Both the position numbers and the translations under genes were made by a program. This document shows positions 9,344 to 18,314 of a stretch of DNA of 64,000 nt, piece by piece. The DNA is taken from NCBI GenBank assembly GCA_900542145.1, contig UQMF01000011.1:1-64000 (forward strand), in the 5' to 3' direction. This stretch comes from an uncultured Oscillospiraceae bacterium. GTDB lineage: Bacteria; Bacillota; Clostridia; Oscillospirales; Ruminococcaceae. The stretch's first letter is position 1; every line of letters starts with the position of its first letter. The notes under the pieces are model-generated. The model saw nothing but the letters and a program-made list of their open reading frames with translations, was not told the DNA's origin and ran no database searches.

Positions 9344-9600
9344 TGCCTTAAGTGACACAATTTAGAGTTTTTTACAAAGTTCGCTGGCAATGCGGTGATA
9401 AGGTATAAAAATAGTCTTCATTCAATTTAACAAAAAGCACCTTTGCCCACTTAGCTGGAATAAAAGAGTGAAAAATCAAACTTGCTGATGGTTCTGCAAC
9501 AACTCAAGATTTTCTAAGCTGGCTTCAACAGTTTTAATAAGTCAATCTTATTGGTTCTGATTTACCTGCCAGCCAAAGCGGAAATCAAGCATTGACCTAT
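9344..9600. other. A+T-rich gap without a gene
   Basis: Both strands are broken by stops. Nothing recognisable is seen between the hsdM truncation and the regulator promoter at 9607. Confidence 0.5.
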
Positions 9601-9606
9601 AAGTAA

Positions 9607-9650
9607 ATTTACCACATTATCTTGACAAACAGGTAAATATGTGATATAAT
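9607..9650 (+). promoter_or_regulatory. promoter with overlapping operator-like inverted repeat
   Basis: TTGACA (9622-9627), 17 bases, TATAAT (9645-9650). ATTTACC (9607-9613) and GGTAAAT (9632-9638) bracket the -35 box and are reverse complements, a plausible autoregulatory site for the XRE protein encoded just downstream. Confidence 0.7.
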
Positions 9651-9680
9651 GTTGTCGCACTTATAAAGGATGTTTGGTAA

Positions 9681-10472
9681 ATGAACGATAATTTCAATTC
9701 CAGGCTCATATTCGACAATATTTCCTACCTAATCAAGGAACAAGGGAAAAAAGTTGGAGAAGTTGAAACACAAGCAGGTGTGAGTGCTGGATATATTTCC
9801 AGAAACAGTAAGGATTCAAATTCGAAACCAGGAATAGATTTTTTGTTCCGTGTTTCAGAAATCTTGAACACCAGCATTGATACAATTATGAAAATACCAC
9901 TTTCCGAGTTAACACCAACGGAGAAATATTTAGTATCTTTCTTTGAGAAACTGAAGGCCGATACCGCTTCAGATAAAATATCATGGGAGAGAGAATCGCA
10001 GGAGTATTTAAATAGGTTGGAACCAGATATAAATGGCTTTGTTAATCATCCTCTGTTTAGTTACGAAACCTGCTACGTTCCCTCTGAAACAGATTATCCT
10101 GATCAAGTTGACAAGACAGTTTTTGTTTCTAAAACTTTTGGCTGCCAGACTGTGATAAACGGTGATTGCTATAATGTTCGTCTTAAAAATGGCGTCAGGT
10201 TGTATCTTATGAATATTGTAAAAATTGTGCATCAAGTAAATGACTCTAATGCAACTGCTCTAGAAGCATGGATGATGGACAATTCAGGAGGGCAGTGTCT
10301 ATGCGGAACACACAACGACCAATTTTTGGCTGGACTCTTAACAGACCTTTACAATACGGTTAGTGAAGCATTAAGACACCCACAGTTATCGGGTGCGTTT
10401 AGAAATGCAATTGATGCCTTTATGAAAGATGATATAGCAGACGATTCAAGTACAGATGATTACCCATTTTAA
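9681..10472 (+). CDS. XRE-family regulator with unknown C-terminal domain
   Basis: The 263-residue protein has an N-terminal helix-turn-helix of the Cro/CI type (residues about 8-75; VGEVETQAGVSAGYISR is the recognition region). A C-terminal domain of about 170 residues follows that I do not recognise; it contains several Cys residues and a Trp-Met-Met motif. The start has AAAGGA 10 bases upstream. A 57-residue gene follows after 12 bases and a strong terminator closes the pair. The likely role is an island regulator acting at its own promoter, where an inverted repeat overlaps the -35 box. Function of the C-terminal half is unknown. Confidence 0.7.
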   Translation: MNDNFNSRLIFDNISYLIKEQGKKVGEVETQAGVSAGYISRNSKDSNSKPGIDFLFRVSEILNTSIDTIMKIPLSELTPTEKYLVSFFEKLKADTASDKISWERESQEYLNRLEPDINGFVNHPLFSYETCYVPSETDYPDQVDKTVFVSKTFGCQTVINGDCYNVRLKNGVRLYLMNIVKIVHQVNDSNATALEAWMMDNSGGQCLCGTHNDQFLAGLLTDLYNTVSEALRHPQLSGAFRNAIDAFMKDDIADDSSTDDYPF

Positions 10473-10484
10473 GGAGGATTGGGA

Positions 10485-10658
10485 ATGACAGAAAATATTA
10501 TAAACAATTTGCAGAATTTTAAAAGCATCAGTCCTAGCGACATAAGAGTGCTAGATGCCATAAAACAGATTACTCGCAAAGGTGACAATGCTGAAGTTAA
10601 GCAAAAAAACGACGGCACACTTTCCGTCTACGCTGTTAAAAAGAGCAAGCAAATTTAA
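10485..10658 (+). CDS. small protein in operon with the XRE regulator
   Basis: A 57-residue protein (MTENIINNLQNFKSI...) starts with AAGGAGG at 10471-10477, a near-perfect ribosome site that overlaps the end of the preceding gene, and ends KKSKQI. It is predicted mostly helical and charged. No family is recognised. Its spacing and the terminator at 10700 put it in a two-gene operon with the regulator, so an antirepressor or partner role is possible but only inferred. Confidence 0.6.
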   Translation: MTENIINNLQNFKSISPSDIRVLDAIKQITRKGDNAEVKQKNDGTLSVYAVKKSKQI

Positions 10659-10699
10659 TATTTTACCAATGCTCAATCGGGAGTATTGAAGAACCAATC

Positions 10700-10740
10700 G
10701 GGGTTATACGGCACTTTGCGTGCTGTATAACCCCTTTTTT
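10700..10740 (+). terminator. strong intrinsic terminator
   Basis: A 15-bp stem (10700-10714 with 10720-10734, one G-U pair) is followed by T6. It ends the XRE/small-protein operon. Confidence 0.85.
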
Positions 10741-11103
10741 GTTTTCCTCTAAATAACGTGCATTGTCTAATTTTTGCAGTTTTTTGCATTTAAACCAGTG
10801 GTATCATGGTTATGTATATACATGAATATTTGCAGTTTATTGCAGTTCATTAAGCAATACAATGTTCGATGCTGACTTTTTAAGACACAGTTCTGAAAGA
10901 GTCGCTTCAAACCGTCCTTGCCGCACGGACTGATCCCCGTGACCCAACGGCAATTACGGACAATAGAATAAAACAGCTGCCTATTGGGTTGGCCAGCTGC
11001 AATCCGAAACGGAGATTTTTCTCCTAGGACTGCGGTGCTTTTGTTATGCCCTTTTGCAGCTGTGATGACCTCCGTTTCGAACTATCGACAACGGAGGTTT
11101 TTT
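10741..11103. other. non-coding stretch with helically phased TTGCA repeats
   Basis: No gene is seen. TTGCAG (10774) and TTGCAT (10784) are 10 bases apart, and TTGCAGTTT (10830) and TTGCAGTTC (10840) are again 10 bases apart. These look like direct-repeat activator sites. A G/A-rich leader with a ribosome site precedes the start at 11104. Confidence 0.5.
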
Positions 11104-11425
11104 ATGAAGAACTATCAGAAACTCAGCTATCAGGAATACCGCGTCATGCTGTCTGACGGCAGCAGTATCGTAACAACAAGACAAGAGTGCTTTTCCATCG
11201 AGCCTGCTTCCGAGGATTGCCCTTTCAAGCAGAGATGGTATTACTCCCCCGACCAGTATATGGCTGTTCGCCTGCCCCGCAACGAACTCGGTGAGCGGCT
11301 TGGTAAGGATAATGCAGCCGACCTCAAGGCGCAGGAGCGTCTTATCGCAAGAAATCGGGAACGCAACACGGAAATAGACGCATATACAACCGAAGATAGC
11401 GTATCTTTTGAAATTCCCGACCCGG
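11104..11425 (+). pseudogene. phage/island-type conserved protein, 3' truncated
   Basis: From ATG 11104 (good GGAGG site) the frame reads MKNYQKLSYQEYRVMLSDG and continues as a polar, charged protein with QRWYYSPDQYMAVRLPRNE. I know similar sequences from phage-like elements of Clostridia, but their function is not established. Around 11425 the frame runs into antisense sequence of the ClpP-type protease, so the natural C-terminus is lost. The open frame continues to 11634 only by chance. Confidence 0.6.
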
Positions 11426-11847
11426 ATAGCGTACTGTTCCTCCATAGGCTCTTCACGGGCAAGAATACCGTCCGCAAAGCCGAGTTCCACCGCTTTGTTT
11501 GCGTTCATCCACGTTTCCGCGTCCATGAGATGCGAGATTTTCGCTCGGCTCATTCCGGTCTTGATTTCATAAGCGTTCATAATGCTCTCCTTGACCTCGG
11601 ACAGCATTTCGATTGCTTTCTGCATTTCGGCTGAATCGCCCATAGCAATCGTCATTGGATTGTGTATCATCAGCATTGAAACAGGGGACATCAAAACCTT
11701 GTTTCTCGCCATCGCGATAACGCTTGCGGCACTCGCGGCTATACCGTCAATCTTCACGGTGACGTTGCCCTTGTAGTCCATCAGCATATTGTAGATCTGC
11801 GCCGCAGCAACGCAGTCGCCACCGGGCGAGTTTAGAATCGCGGTCAA
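11425..11847 (-). pseudogene. ClpP-like phage prohead protease fragment
   Basis: The fragment begins inside the conserved ILNSPGGDCVAAAQIYN segment and includes the nucleophile region KIDGIAASAASVIAMA (catalytic Ser) and the MLMIHNPMTIAMG strand with catalytic His, as in the ClpP-type maturation proteases of HK97-like phages. The N-terminal strands are missing at the fusion with the portal fragment, and the C-terminus is lost near residue 145. It is not functional. Confidence 0.8.
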
Positions 11848-12259
11848 CCGTCATTCGGTTAGGCATAAGCGGGTACAGAGCAATGACCTCGCCCTTTCCG
11901 TTGCAGATAACCTGCGCGTATGCGTTGCCCCAAAGTAGCAGGTGCGTCATAAGCGTTTCACGGAAAACAAACGAAGTCATTTCGGGGTTCGGTTCGTCGT
12001 GGAGCAGGCGGTAAAGAGAATGCGATACGGCTTTCTCCTTGCCTCCGTCCGAACGGTATTTGTAGACGTGCAGCGGTAATCCCGCCACAGCTTCCGACAG
12101 CACTCTAACGCAGGAATACACGGCGGTCATCTGCATTGCGGAACGCTCGGTGACGTTCTTTCCCGCAGTAGAACCGCCCATATAAAAGCGGTAGGCGCTG
12201 CCGGCGGTGCTGTTTTTAGGCTTGTCCCTTGAATGGAATAAGCTGCTGAATATCTTCAT
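11845..12259 (-). pseudogene. HK97-type portal protein, N-terminal fragment
   Basis: ATG 12259 is preceded by a GAAAGGA ribosome site. The frame carries portal landmarks: NVTERSAMQMTAVYSCVRVLSEAVAGLPL and LLWGNAYAQVI, then LYPLMPNRMTVDRDS. At about 11845 it fuses out of frame to the ClpP protease, deleting most of the portal. A short identical stretch at the join suggests a microhomology deletion. Confidence 0.85.
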
Positions 12260-12332
12260 GTAGTCAGTCCTTTCGTAAAATGAGCATAAGAAAAGCACCT
12301 GCCATTGCTGACAGATGCAAAGGTGTTATGTA

Positions 12333-12659
12333 TCAATACTGTGTTTCAGAAAGCTGCTTGCTGATATCTCTGCCGCCGTAAATAATGCGGAGAATTGTAA
12401 CAACCGTCTTTTCCTCATCTGAAAGATAGAAAATCAGATAATTGTTTACCGGAAGAATTCTCAGTCCACGGCTGCGCCATGGTTCTTCGTCAAACAGCCG
12501 ATATCGCTGCGGCATTTCATCAAGAGAACGAATTGACTTCATTATCTTGTCTGTCAGTTTTTCGGCAATTTCCGGTTCGACAAGGCTGTCACAAATATAT
12601 CTGTAAATGTTTTTAAGGTCCTGCTTTGCGGAATCCGTATAGAAGATTTGGTATTTCAT
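12333..12659 (-). CDS. RelE/ParE-superfamily toxin
   Basis: The 108-residue protein has the RelE/ParE fold signature (YTDSAKQDLKNIYRYI near the start, LPVNNYLIFYLSD and VVTILRIIYGGRDI at the end). Toxins of this superfamily cut mRNA on the ribosome or poison gyrase; the subtype is not certain. The start overlaps the antitoxin stop (ATGA), giving translational coupling. It is embedded between phage terminase and portal fragments, so it arrived with the prophage or was inserted into it. Confidence 0.85.
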   Translation of the reverse strand: MKYQIFYTDSAKQDLKNIYRYICDSLVEPEIAEKLTDKIMKSIRSLDEMPQRYRLFDEEPWRSRGLRILPVNNYLIFYLSDEEKTVVTILRIIYGGRDISKQLSETQY

Positions 12660-12964
12660 TTATCAAGCTCCCTGCGGATTTCTGCTTCGACCTCGTCTAT
12701 TGAATGTACTCTGCCTGCCCTGATATCTTCCATGCTCTTTTCCAGCTCGGAATAAAGCTGTTCTCTGGAAAGCGAGTCCATCATAAGAATGCTGTCGTCA
12801 ACAGGCAGCTTAACATCAAACGGAATGCCTTTCTGAAGTACGACCTGCCTTAAAAACATACCAACTGCGTTTGACATAGGAATGCCAAGACAGTCAAGAA
12901 TATGTTCAGCCTCTTCTTTTATTTCCGGTTCAACACGGGCAAATACATTTGCAGTTCTAGCCAT
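12656..12964 (-). CDS. RelB/DinJ-family antitoxin
   Basis: The 102-residue protein has an N-terminal ribbon-helix-helix (ANVFARVEPEIKEEAEHIL, then GIPMSNAVGMFLRQVV) and an acidic C-terminal tail expected to wrap the toxin. ATG 12964 is chosen because GGAGGTG lies 6 bases upstream; an earlier in-frame ATG lies on the wrong side of that site. It overlaps the downstream toxin gene by four bases. Confidence 0.85.
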   Translation of the reverse strand: MARTANVFARVEPEIKEEAEHILDCLGIPMSNAVGMFLRQVVLQKGIPFDVKLPVDDSILMMDSLSREQLYSELEKSMEDIRAGRVHSIDEVEAEIRRELDK

Positions 12965-13006
12965 AATGAACACCTCCAAATATCAAGTACGCTATTGGTT
13001 TTTATT

Positions 13007-13035
13007 ATTATACCACATTTGCTTGCAAAATGCAA
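13007..13035 (-). promoter_or_regulatory. promoter of the toxin-antitoxin pair
   Basis: Minus strand TTGCAT (13035-13030), 17 bases, TATAAT (13012-13007). TTGC/GCAA repeats around the -35 box may be the antitoxin operator. Confidence 0.6.
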
Positions 13036-13052
13036 TACATTTGAAAGCACTT

Positions 13053-13625
13053 TTACAAAAATAGCAGTCCTCTTTCATCATAAACACTCGCCCCGTGGTC
13101 GTTCCCACAGCGGATAGCACGGTCGAGAGCCATAATAGTAGCTACCGCGCCGTCAATCTTCTCTGTGGACTTTTCCTTGTCAGCCTTGATGTTCCCGGCA
13201 GGGTCGGTGCGAATGTAGATATTGTCCATGTTCCACCGCAGAACCGGGTGACCGCCATGTGCTATCTTCTGTTCAAGCACCAGTTTCATCAGTTCTTTTG
13301 TCGGAGGTGACATATCCTTGAAACCTTGTCCGAACGGCACGACTGTAAAGCCCATGCTCTCGAGGTTTTGCACCATCTGAACTGCGCCCCAACGGTCAAA
13401 GGCTATCTCACGGATATTGAAACGCTCGCCGAGCCGTTCGATGAATTTCTCAATAAAGCCGTAGTGAACCACATTTCCCTCGGTGGTCTGCAAGAAACCC
13501 TGACGTTCCCACACATCATATGGAACATGGTCGCGGTTTACACGCAAGGTCAGATTATCCTCGGGAATCCAGAAGTACGGCAGAATGATGTACTTATCCT
13601 CCTCGTCAAGAGGTGGGCAACACGA
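13053..13625 (-). pseudogene. phage terminase large subunit, C-terminal fragment
   Basis: The fragment covers the nuclease half of a terminase: ILPYFWIPEDNLTLR, the active-site region IREIAFDRWGAVQM, EKSTEKIDGAVATIMALDRAIR and the natural C-terminus DERGLLFL. The ATPase domain is missing. At about 13610-13640 it is fused to the oppositely oriented C-terminus of a serine recombinase. Confidence 0.85.
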
Positions 13626-13639
13626 TGTTGCGAAGCCGT

Positions 13640-14272
13640 CCCCCAAGCGTATTTGCCAGCAAACTTATCTGCGGCGATTGCGGAGGTTTTTACGGACAAA
13701 AAGTCTGGCACTCTAACGATGCATATCGCAAGGTTATCTTACGCTGCAATGCAAAATTTAAAGGGACAATTAAGTGCCGGACACCTACCCTCTCAACTGA
13801 AATCATTAAAGAAAAGTACCTTGCTGCCTTAAATCGACTTATTGGCTCTCGGCAGCAGATCATAGAATCCTGCAAAGAAATGTGTTCTATTGTCGCTGAT
13901 TGCACCGAACTTAACGCAGAGATTGATTCTTTGAATGAAGAAATAAATGTAATTTCTGAAATGGTAGGTCAATGCATAAAGAATAATGCCTCAATGAAAC
14001 AGTCCCAGGAAGAATATAGCAACAGGTACAACCGCCTGGTCAAACGATATGAACAAGTAACAGAACAATTGAATAATGCTACTGCTGACAGAAACACAAG
14101 AATTCAGAAAAGGCGTGAGATCAACATCTTTATAGATTCCCTGAAAAAGCAACCGCTTGCTATAGAAACCTGGGATGACGAGCTCTGGATTTTATTTCTT
14201 GACACAGCCACAGTACACTCTGATGGCAGAATTACATTTCGGTTCAAGAATGGAACGGAAATTAACCAATAG
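13640..14272 (+). pseudogene. large serine recombinase, C-terminal fragment
   Basis: The fragment starts near FASKLICGDCGGFYGQKVW, the zinc-ribbon of large serine recombinases (CGDC and the later C-x-n-C of RCNAKFKGTIKCRTP). A long coiled coil (residues about 90-180) and a short C-terminal beta segment follow. The catalytic and recombinase domains are absent. It is distinct from the intact recombinase at 15884. It may be the scar of an element that integrated in the terminase gene. Confidence 0.85.
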
Positions 14273-14283
14273 CATAATCAAAA

Positions 14284-14308
14284 CCTCGCTGATATTGAAT
14301 CGGCGAGG
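14284..14308 (+). terminator. hairpin after the recombinase fragment
   Basis: CCTCGC (14284-14289) pairs with GCGAGG (14303-14308). The following sequence is A/T-rich without a clean T-run, so termination strength is uncertain. Confidence 0.4.
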
Positions 14309-14440
14309 CTATTTATAAAATACCTAACATTGCAAGGCAGCAACATTTCAGTATATAAGAAAAGCGCTGTTTGTTTTAATAAACACTTAATTCTCACCTT
14401 GCAGATGTCCTATTTAATGCGATTTTCTTGCTTAATAATG

Positions 14441-14541
14441 TTTGCAAACTCATACATATTTACAACCTTAACAGCTGTGTAAGTTTGCAAATTGACAAAT
14501 TAAATCGCCCAAATGCAAACTGATTTTTGTTAGTATATAAT
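14441..14541 (+). promoter_or_regulatory. promoter region with TTTGCAAA repeats
   Basis: TTTGCAAA occurs at 14441-14448 and 14484-14491, and ATGCAAAC at 14513-14520. A TATAAT (14536-14541) follows without a good -35 box. The palindromic repeats are candidate operators for the XRE protein that starts at 14568, and the poor -35 box suggests activation. Confidence 0.5.
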
Positions 14542-14567
14542 AGTTGCTTGAAAGGTGATGTTTATCA

Positions 14568-14879
14568 ATGATTCCAACATTTGCTTCAAGACTTAGACAG
14601 TTACGTCTAGATAAAAACCTCCGTCAAGAACAAGTAGCCAAACTGATAGGCGTTAATAAAAGCGCAATTTCTACATATGAAAACAATACTCGACAGCCTT
14701 CGTTTGACATCCTAGTGCGATTGGCAACTCTATATCGTGTCAGTACAGACTATCTTCTTGGCATGACAAACATACGTTCTTTGGACTTGAGCGGCCTATC
14801 TGATGAAGAGGTAGTAGCCGTTTCTGAACTTGTAGCTATAATGACAAAGAGAAATGAACAGTTAAACAGCTTATTATGA
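14568..14879 (+). CDS. XRE-family regulator of the recombinase operon
   Basis: The 103-residue protein is a compact Cro/CI-type helix-turn-helix (LRQLRLDKNLRQEQVAKLI, then VNKSAISTYENNTRQPSF) with the STDYLLGM motif and a short C-terminal helix. AAAGGTGA lies upstream of ATG 14568. The next gene begins one base after its stop, so it heads the operon of ATPase, recombinase and accessory proteins and probably regulates it. Confidence 0.85.
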   Translation: MIPTFASRLRQLRLDKNLRQEQVAKLIGVNKSAISTYENNTRQPSFDILVRLATLYRVSTDYLLGMTNIRSLDLSGLSDEEVVAVSELVAIMTKRNEQLNSLL

Positions 14880-14880
14880 C

Positions 14881-15891
14881 ATGGTGGTACAAAGTATGAT
14901 AAATGGTAATTTTCAATATGAATACTTTTCTTCGGTCACTCAACGCAAGGTTGAATGGCTTTGGTATCCATATATTCCGTATGGAAAACTTACGATTCTT
15001 CAAGGCGACCCCGGCGAAGGAAAATCAACCTTTATGCTTAACATTGCCGCCCTTTTGACCCGCGGAAAAAATATGCCAGATGGATATCATGTGTCGGAGC
15101 CTCAAAGAGTAGTATATCAGACAGCAGAAGATAACTTGGCGGATACGGTTAAGCCTAGACTAGTATCAGCTGGAGCCGACTGCAACAAAATCGCTTATAT
15201 AATAGATGAAGAAAATCCACTTACGCTGGAAGATTCAAGGATTGAATCTGTAATTGAGCAAACGCAAGCAAGATTATTTATTCTTGATCCGTTACAGGCA
15301 TACCTATCTCAAGATTCGGATATGTTCAGTGCGGGAAAAATGAGAGGGCAATTAAAGCGAATTGCTGATATTGCAGCTAAATATAACTGCGCTGTTGTTG
15401 TTATAGGACATATGAACAAATCAAGCGGAGAGAAAAATCTGTATCGTGGACTTGGAAGCATTGATATTGCCGCTATTGCCCGAAGCGTTCTAATGATTTC
15501 AAGGGACAAATCAGATCCTGCTGTTCGATATATGTTTCCAGTTAAATCAAGCCTTGCTCCGGAAGGTTCTGCAATCGGTTTTTATTTGAATCGTAAAACG
15601 GGTCTAACTTGGTTAGGGCAGAAAGACATAGATACAAGTCAGCTTCAGGTCAATGAAACATTTGAAAGCAAGAAGTCGCTCGCCGCACGGATCATTGTAG
15701 AGATTCTGAATGAGCAGGACACATACAGCGCAGATATACTTAAGAAACTAAAGTCAATGGGCATTTCGGAAAGAACGATACAGACAGTAAAAAAAGAACT
15801 TGGCATCACTTCCTATCGTAAAAACGGTGTGTGGCTTTGGCATCTTCATGACGGTGCTGATTCATCAAGTTGGGAGATTAAGAATGCATAA
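14881..15891 (+). CDS. RepA-like / AAA_25 ATPase with C-terminal winged helix
   Basis: The 336-residue protein has a RecA-fold ATPase: Walker A GDPGEGKST near residues 42-50, Walker B LFILDPLQAYL, and the VVVIGHMNK sensor strand, as in RepA-type hexameric helicases and related mobile-element ATPases. The C-terminus (about 265-330) looks like a winged helix (LAARIIVEILNEQ, ISERTIQTVKKELGI). ATG 14881 lacks a clear ribosome site and may be read by coupling to the preceding stop; ATG 14896 is an alternative. The last eight bases overlap the recombinase start. A role in element replication or in handling DNA for recombination is inferred. Confidence 0.75.
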   Translation: MVVQSMINGNFQYEYFSSVTQRKVEWLWYPYIPYGKLTILQGDPGEGKSTFMLNIAALLTRGKNMPDGYHVSEPQRVVYQTAEDNLADTVKPRLVSAGADCNKIAYIIDEENPLTLEDSRIESVIEQTQARLFILDPLQAYLSQDSDMFSAGKMRGQLKRIADIAAKYNCAVVVIGHMNKSSGEKNLYRGLGSIDIAAIARSVLMISRDKSDPAVRYMFPVKSSLAPEGSAIGFYLNRKTGLTWLGQKDIDTSQLQVNETFESKKSLAARIIVEILNEQDTYSADILKKLKSMGISERTIQTVKKELGITSYRKNGVWLWHLHDGADSSSWEIKNA

Positions 15892-17707
15892 TAACAGCCG
15901 TGAAAAACTGAGAGAAATATATCAGCGTGAAGACAACAGTCAGAAAACGTTTATTCCGGCAAAACCTAAAGTTGACCCAAATGAACGAAATAGATTTTTC
16001 CGAGTTTGTGCTTATTGCCGCGTTTCCACTGATAGCGATGAGCAGCTATCCTCTTATGAACTGCAGCAAGCGCACTATTTACATCTTGTAGAAGATCACC
16101 CTAACTGGGAGCTTCGTCATATCTACGCTGACGAAGGTATATCAGGAACATCCTTAAAAAAGCGCGATCAATTTGTTGAGATGATAGAAGCCTGCAAGCA
16201 TGGAGAATATGATTTAATTGTTACCAAAAGCGTATCACGTTTTGCAAGAAACTTAGTTGACTGCATTTCAATCATCAGATTGTTAAAGGGACTTCCAAAA
16301 CCTGTGGGCGTCTATTTTGAAACTGACAATCTTAATACTCTCGGTGAAAACAATGAATTTATGCTGTCATTCTTAGCGACATTTGCACAAGAAGAATCCG
16401 TAAAAAAGAGCGAGGCAATGAACTGGTCGCTAATGCAGCGTTTTAAGGACGGTAAATTACTGACTCCTGCATTGCTTGGATATGATCGCCCAAAAGATGT
16501 CACCGGCAGATACATAAAATACGCTCCACTTAAAATTAACGAATCAGAAGCTGCTATTGTTCGGTTTATCTATGACGCTTATCTCTTCGGCTGGACTCAG
16601 GAAGAAATTGCTAATTTTTTAACCGATATTGGATGCGAAACCAAGACCGGCGTCACGGAATGGAGCAGCAGTTCTATCGGATATATACTGACAAATGAAA
16701 GATATTGTGGAAATGTCCTCACATGGAAAACATTCACAGCAGACTTATACGAACACAAGCATAAGCGAAACCGCAAAGATAGGGATCAGTACCTTTACAC
16801 AGATCGTCATGAGGCAATTATTTCACCGGAGAAATTTGAATCTGTCCAAATACTGATAGACAACCGAAAGCGCCATATCCGAGGAACTTTGCCTTTACTT
16901 CATGTGATCGACGAGGGAATTTTCAGAGGATTTATACCAATAAATCATCACTGGATAAATGAAGATCCAAGCGTCTATTATGATATTTCTAACAGTATTG
17001 ATTCAAAATTGAAGATCAGAAAAATTGAAAAAAGGCATTTGAGCGCATTTGATCTTCAAGGGTATCAGGTGGTCAGGAACCAATTTACACAGGTTCGCTA
17101 TGAAGGGCCTTCCCTCACGATCTCTGAAGAAAAGATAACTTTTAATCTGTTCTGCATGAAGAAGTTTGACGATGTGGGATTTGTGCAGCTTTTGCTCCAT
17201 CCAACTGAACGAAAAATTGCAATTCGGCCGTGCCAAGAAACAGATGTTCATAGTATACGATGGCGTCCGGACCCAACAAAACAGTTTTATTCCAAAACCC
17301 TGCTGTGTCAGCATTTTGGTAATGCTCTATATAACATTATGAAGTGGAACCCCGATTTTTTATACAAGATCAGGGGTATATGGGCGAAACGGCTTAATGA
17401 ACAAATCATTGTGTTTAATCTTACAAACGCTATGCCGGCTGTTTTTGTTACAAAAGACGGCACAGAAAATGCAGTTAAGCAAAGGGTTGAGCTTTGTCCG
17501 GACGAATGGACAGATGACTTTGGTGAAGAATTCTATGAACATACACTTGAAAATGGATTCTACTATCTTACGCCTGACTCAGACTGGCAAACCAAAACAC
17601 AAAGTATCCCTGCTCCAGGAATAGAGCAATATTTGATTCCATCTGCAGAAGAATTGCAGCAAAGTATGGCAACAATAAAGAAAGGTACTGATGACAAAAA
17701 TGAATGA
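15884..17707 (+). CDS. large serine recombinase with non-standard C-terminal domain
   Basis: The 607-residue protein has a resolvase-type catalytic domain (YCRVST, Ser48 as expected nucleophile; ADEGISGTSLKKRDQF; KSVSRFARN) and a recombinase domain (about 190-330; NERYCGNVLTW). Instead of the usual zinc ribbon and coiled coil it carries a domain at about 389-525 (QGYQVV, FNLFCMKKF, LLHPTERKIAIRPC, SIRW, LLCQHFGNALYNIMKWN) that recurs in the next three gene products. ATG 15884 overlaps the ATPase stop and has GGGAGA upstream. Such enzymes integrate and excise elements at short sites; here it is probably the element's mobility enzyme. Confidence 0.85.
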   Translation: MHNNSREKLREIYQREDNSQKTFIPAKPKVDPNERNRFFRVCAYCRVSTDSDEQLSSYELQQAHYLHLVEDHPNWELRHIYADEGISGTSLKKRDQFVEMIEACKHGEYDLIVTKSVSRFARNLVDCISIIRLLKGLPKPVGVYFETDNLNTLGENNEFMLSFLATFAQEESVKKSEAMNWSLMQRFKDGKLLTPALLGYDRPKDVTGRYIKYAPLKINESEAAIVRFIYDAYLFGWTQEEIANFLTDIGCETKTGVTEWSSSSIGYILTNERYCGNVLTWKTFTADLYEHKHKRNRKDRDQYLYTDRHEAIISPEKFESVQILIDNRKRHIRGTLPLLHVIDEGIFRGFIPINHHWINEDPSVYYDISNSIDSKLKIRKIEKRHLSAFDLQGYQVVRNQFTQVRYEGPSLTISEEKITFNLFCMKKFDDVGFVQLLLHPTERKIAIRPCQETDVHSIRWRPDPTKQFYSKTLLCQHFGNALYNIMKWNPDFLYKIRGIWAKRLNEQIIVFNLTNAMPAVFVTKDGTENAVKQRVELCPDEWTDDFGEEFYEHTLENGFYYLTPDSDWQTKTQSIPAPGIEQYLIPSAEELQQSMATIKKGTDDKNE

Positions 17708-18302
17708 CAACAATCAAATCGAAGATATAACGGCAAAGGCTGAACTTCTGGAGAATGTGAGCGAGGATGTTGAAGAAATCAATTTAGCAGGATATCAGGT
17801 CACCAAAGCTGAACTTTTTTCTCATACCAAAGAACCTGCAATAACAGTATGGGAAAACCGTGTTAAATTTAATATGGCTTGTCTAAGAAAATTTCCCGGA
17901 GTAACGCACATTCAAATTCTCATTCACCCTGAGCAAAAAAGACTCATCATTCGTCCTTGCAAGCCGGATGCTCCTGACTCGCTTCGCTGGGCAAACGGCG
18001 GCGGAGAAAAGGAACTTAAAAATCGTGATCTGCTTTGCAAGATATTTGCAGCCAAACTGTTTGACCTAATGAGATGGAATAAACAGTATCGATATAAAAT
18101 GTTAGGAAAACCGGCTGTCTACAATAATGAGATGCTGTTTCTGTTTAAGCTGACTGATTTTGAATTGTTTGTAGGCGGCGGAAAAAAGGGGTCATATCTT
18201 CCCGGCGATTGGAGAGATTACTTTGGAATCCCAGCAGAACAGCACGATGATTCCTATAAAATTGACTTAGCTGACGGCTACATTACAACCGATAGAGTAT
18301 AA
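17691..18302 (+). CDS. stand-alone paralogue of the recombinase C-terminal domain (1)
   Basis: The 203-residue protein aligns by eye with residues 389-525 of the recombinase: GYQV, FNMACLRKFPGV, ILIHPEQKRLIIRPC, SLRW, LLCKIFAAKLFDLMRWN, YKMLGK and FLFKLTDFELF. It starts 17 bases inside the recombinase gene, with AAAGGTA as ribosome site, so synthesis is coupled. It has no catalytic domain. Inference: an accessory subunit that pairs with or replaces the recombinase tail, for example in synapsis or directionality. No known family name is assigned. Confidence 0.75.
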   Translation: MTKMNDNNQIEDITAKAELLENVSEDVEEINLAGYQVTKAELFSHTKEPAITVWENRVKFNMACLRKFPGVTHIQILIHPEQKRLIIRPCKPDAPDSLRWANGGGEKELKNRDLLCKIFAAKLFDLMRWNKQYRYKMLGKPAVYNNEMLFLFKLTDFELFVGGGKKGSYLPGDWRDYFGIPAEQHDDSYKIDLADGYITTDRV

Positions 18303-18314
18303 GGAGAAAACACG

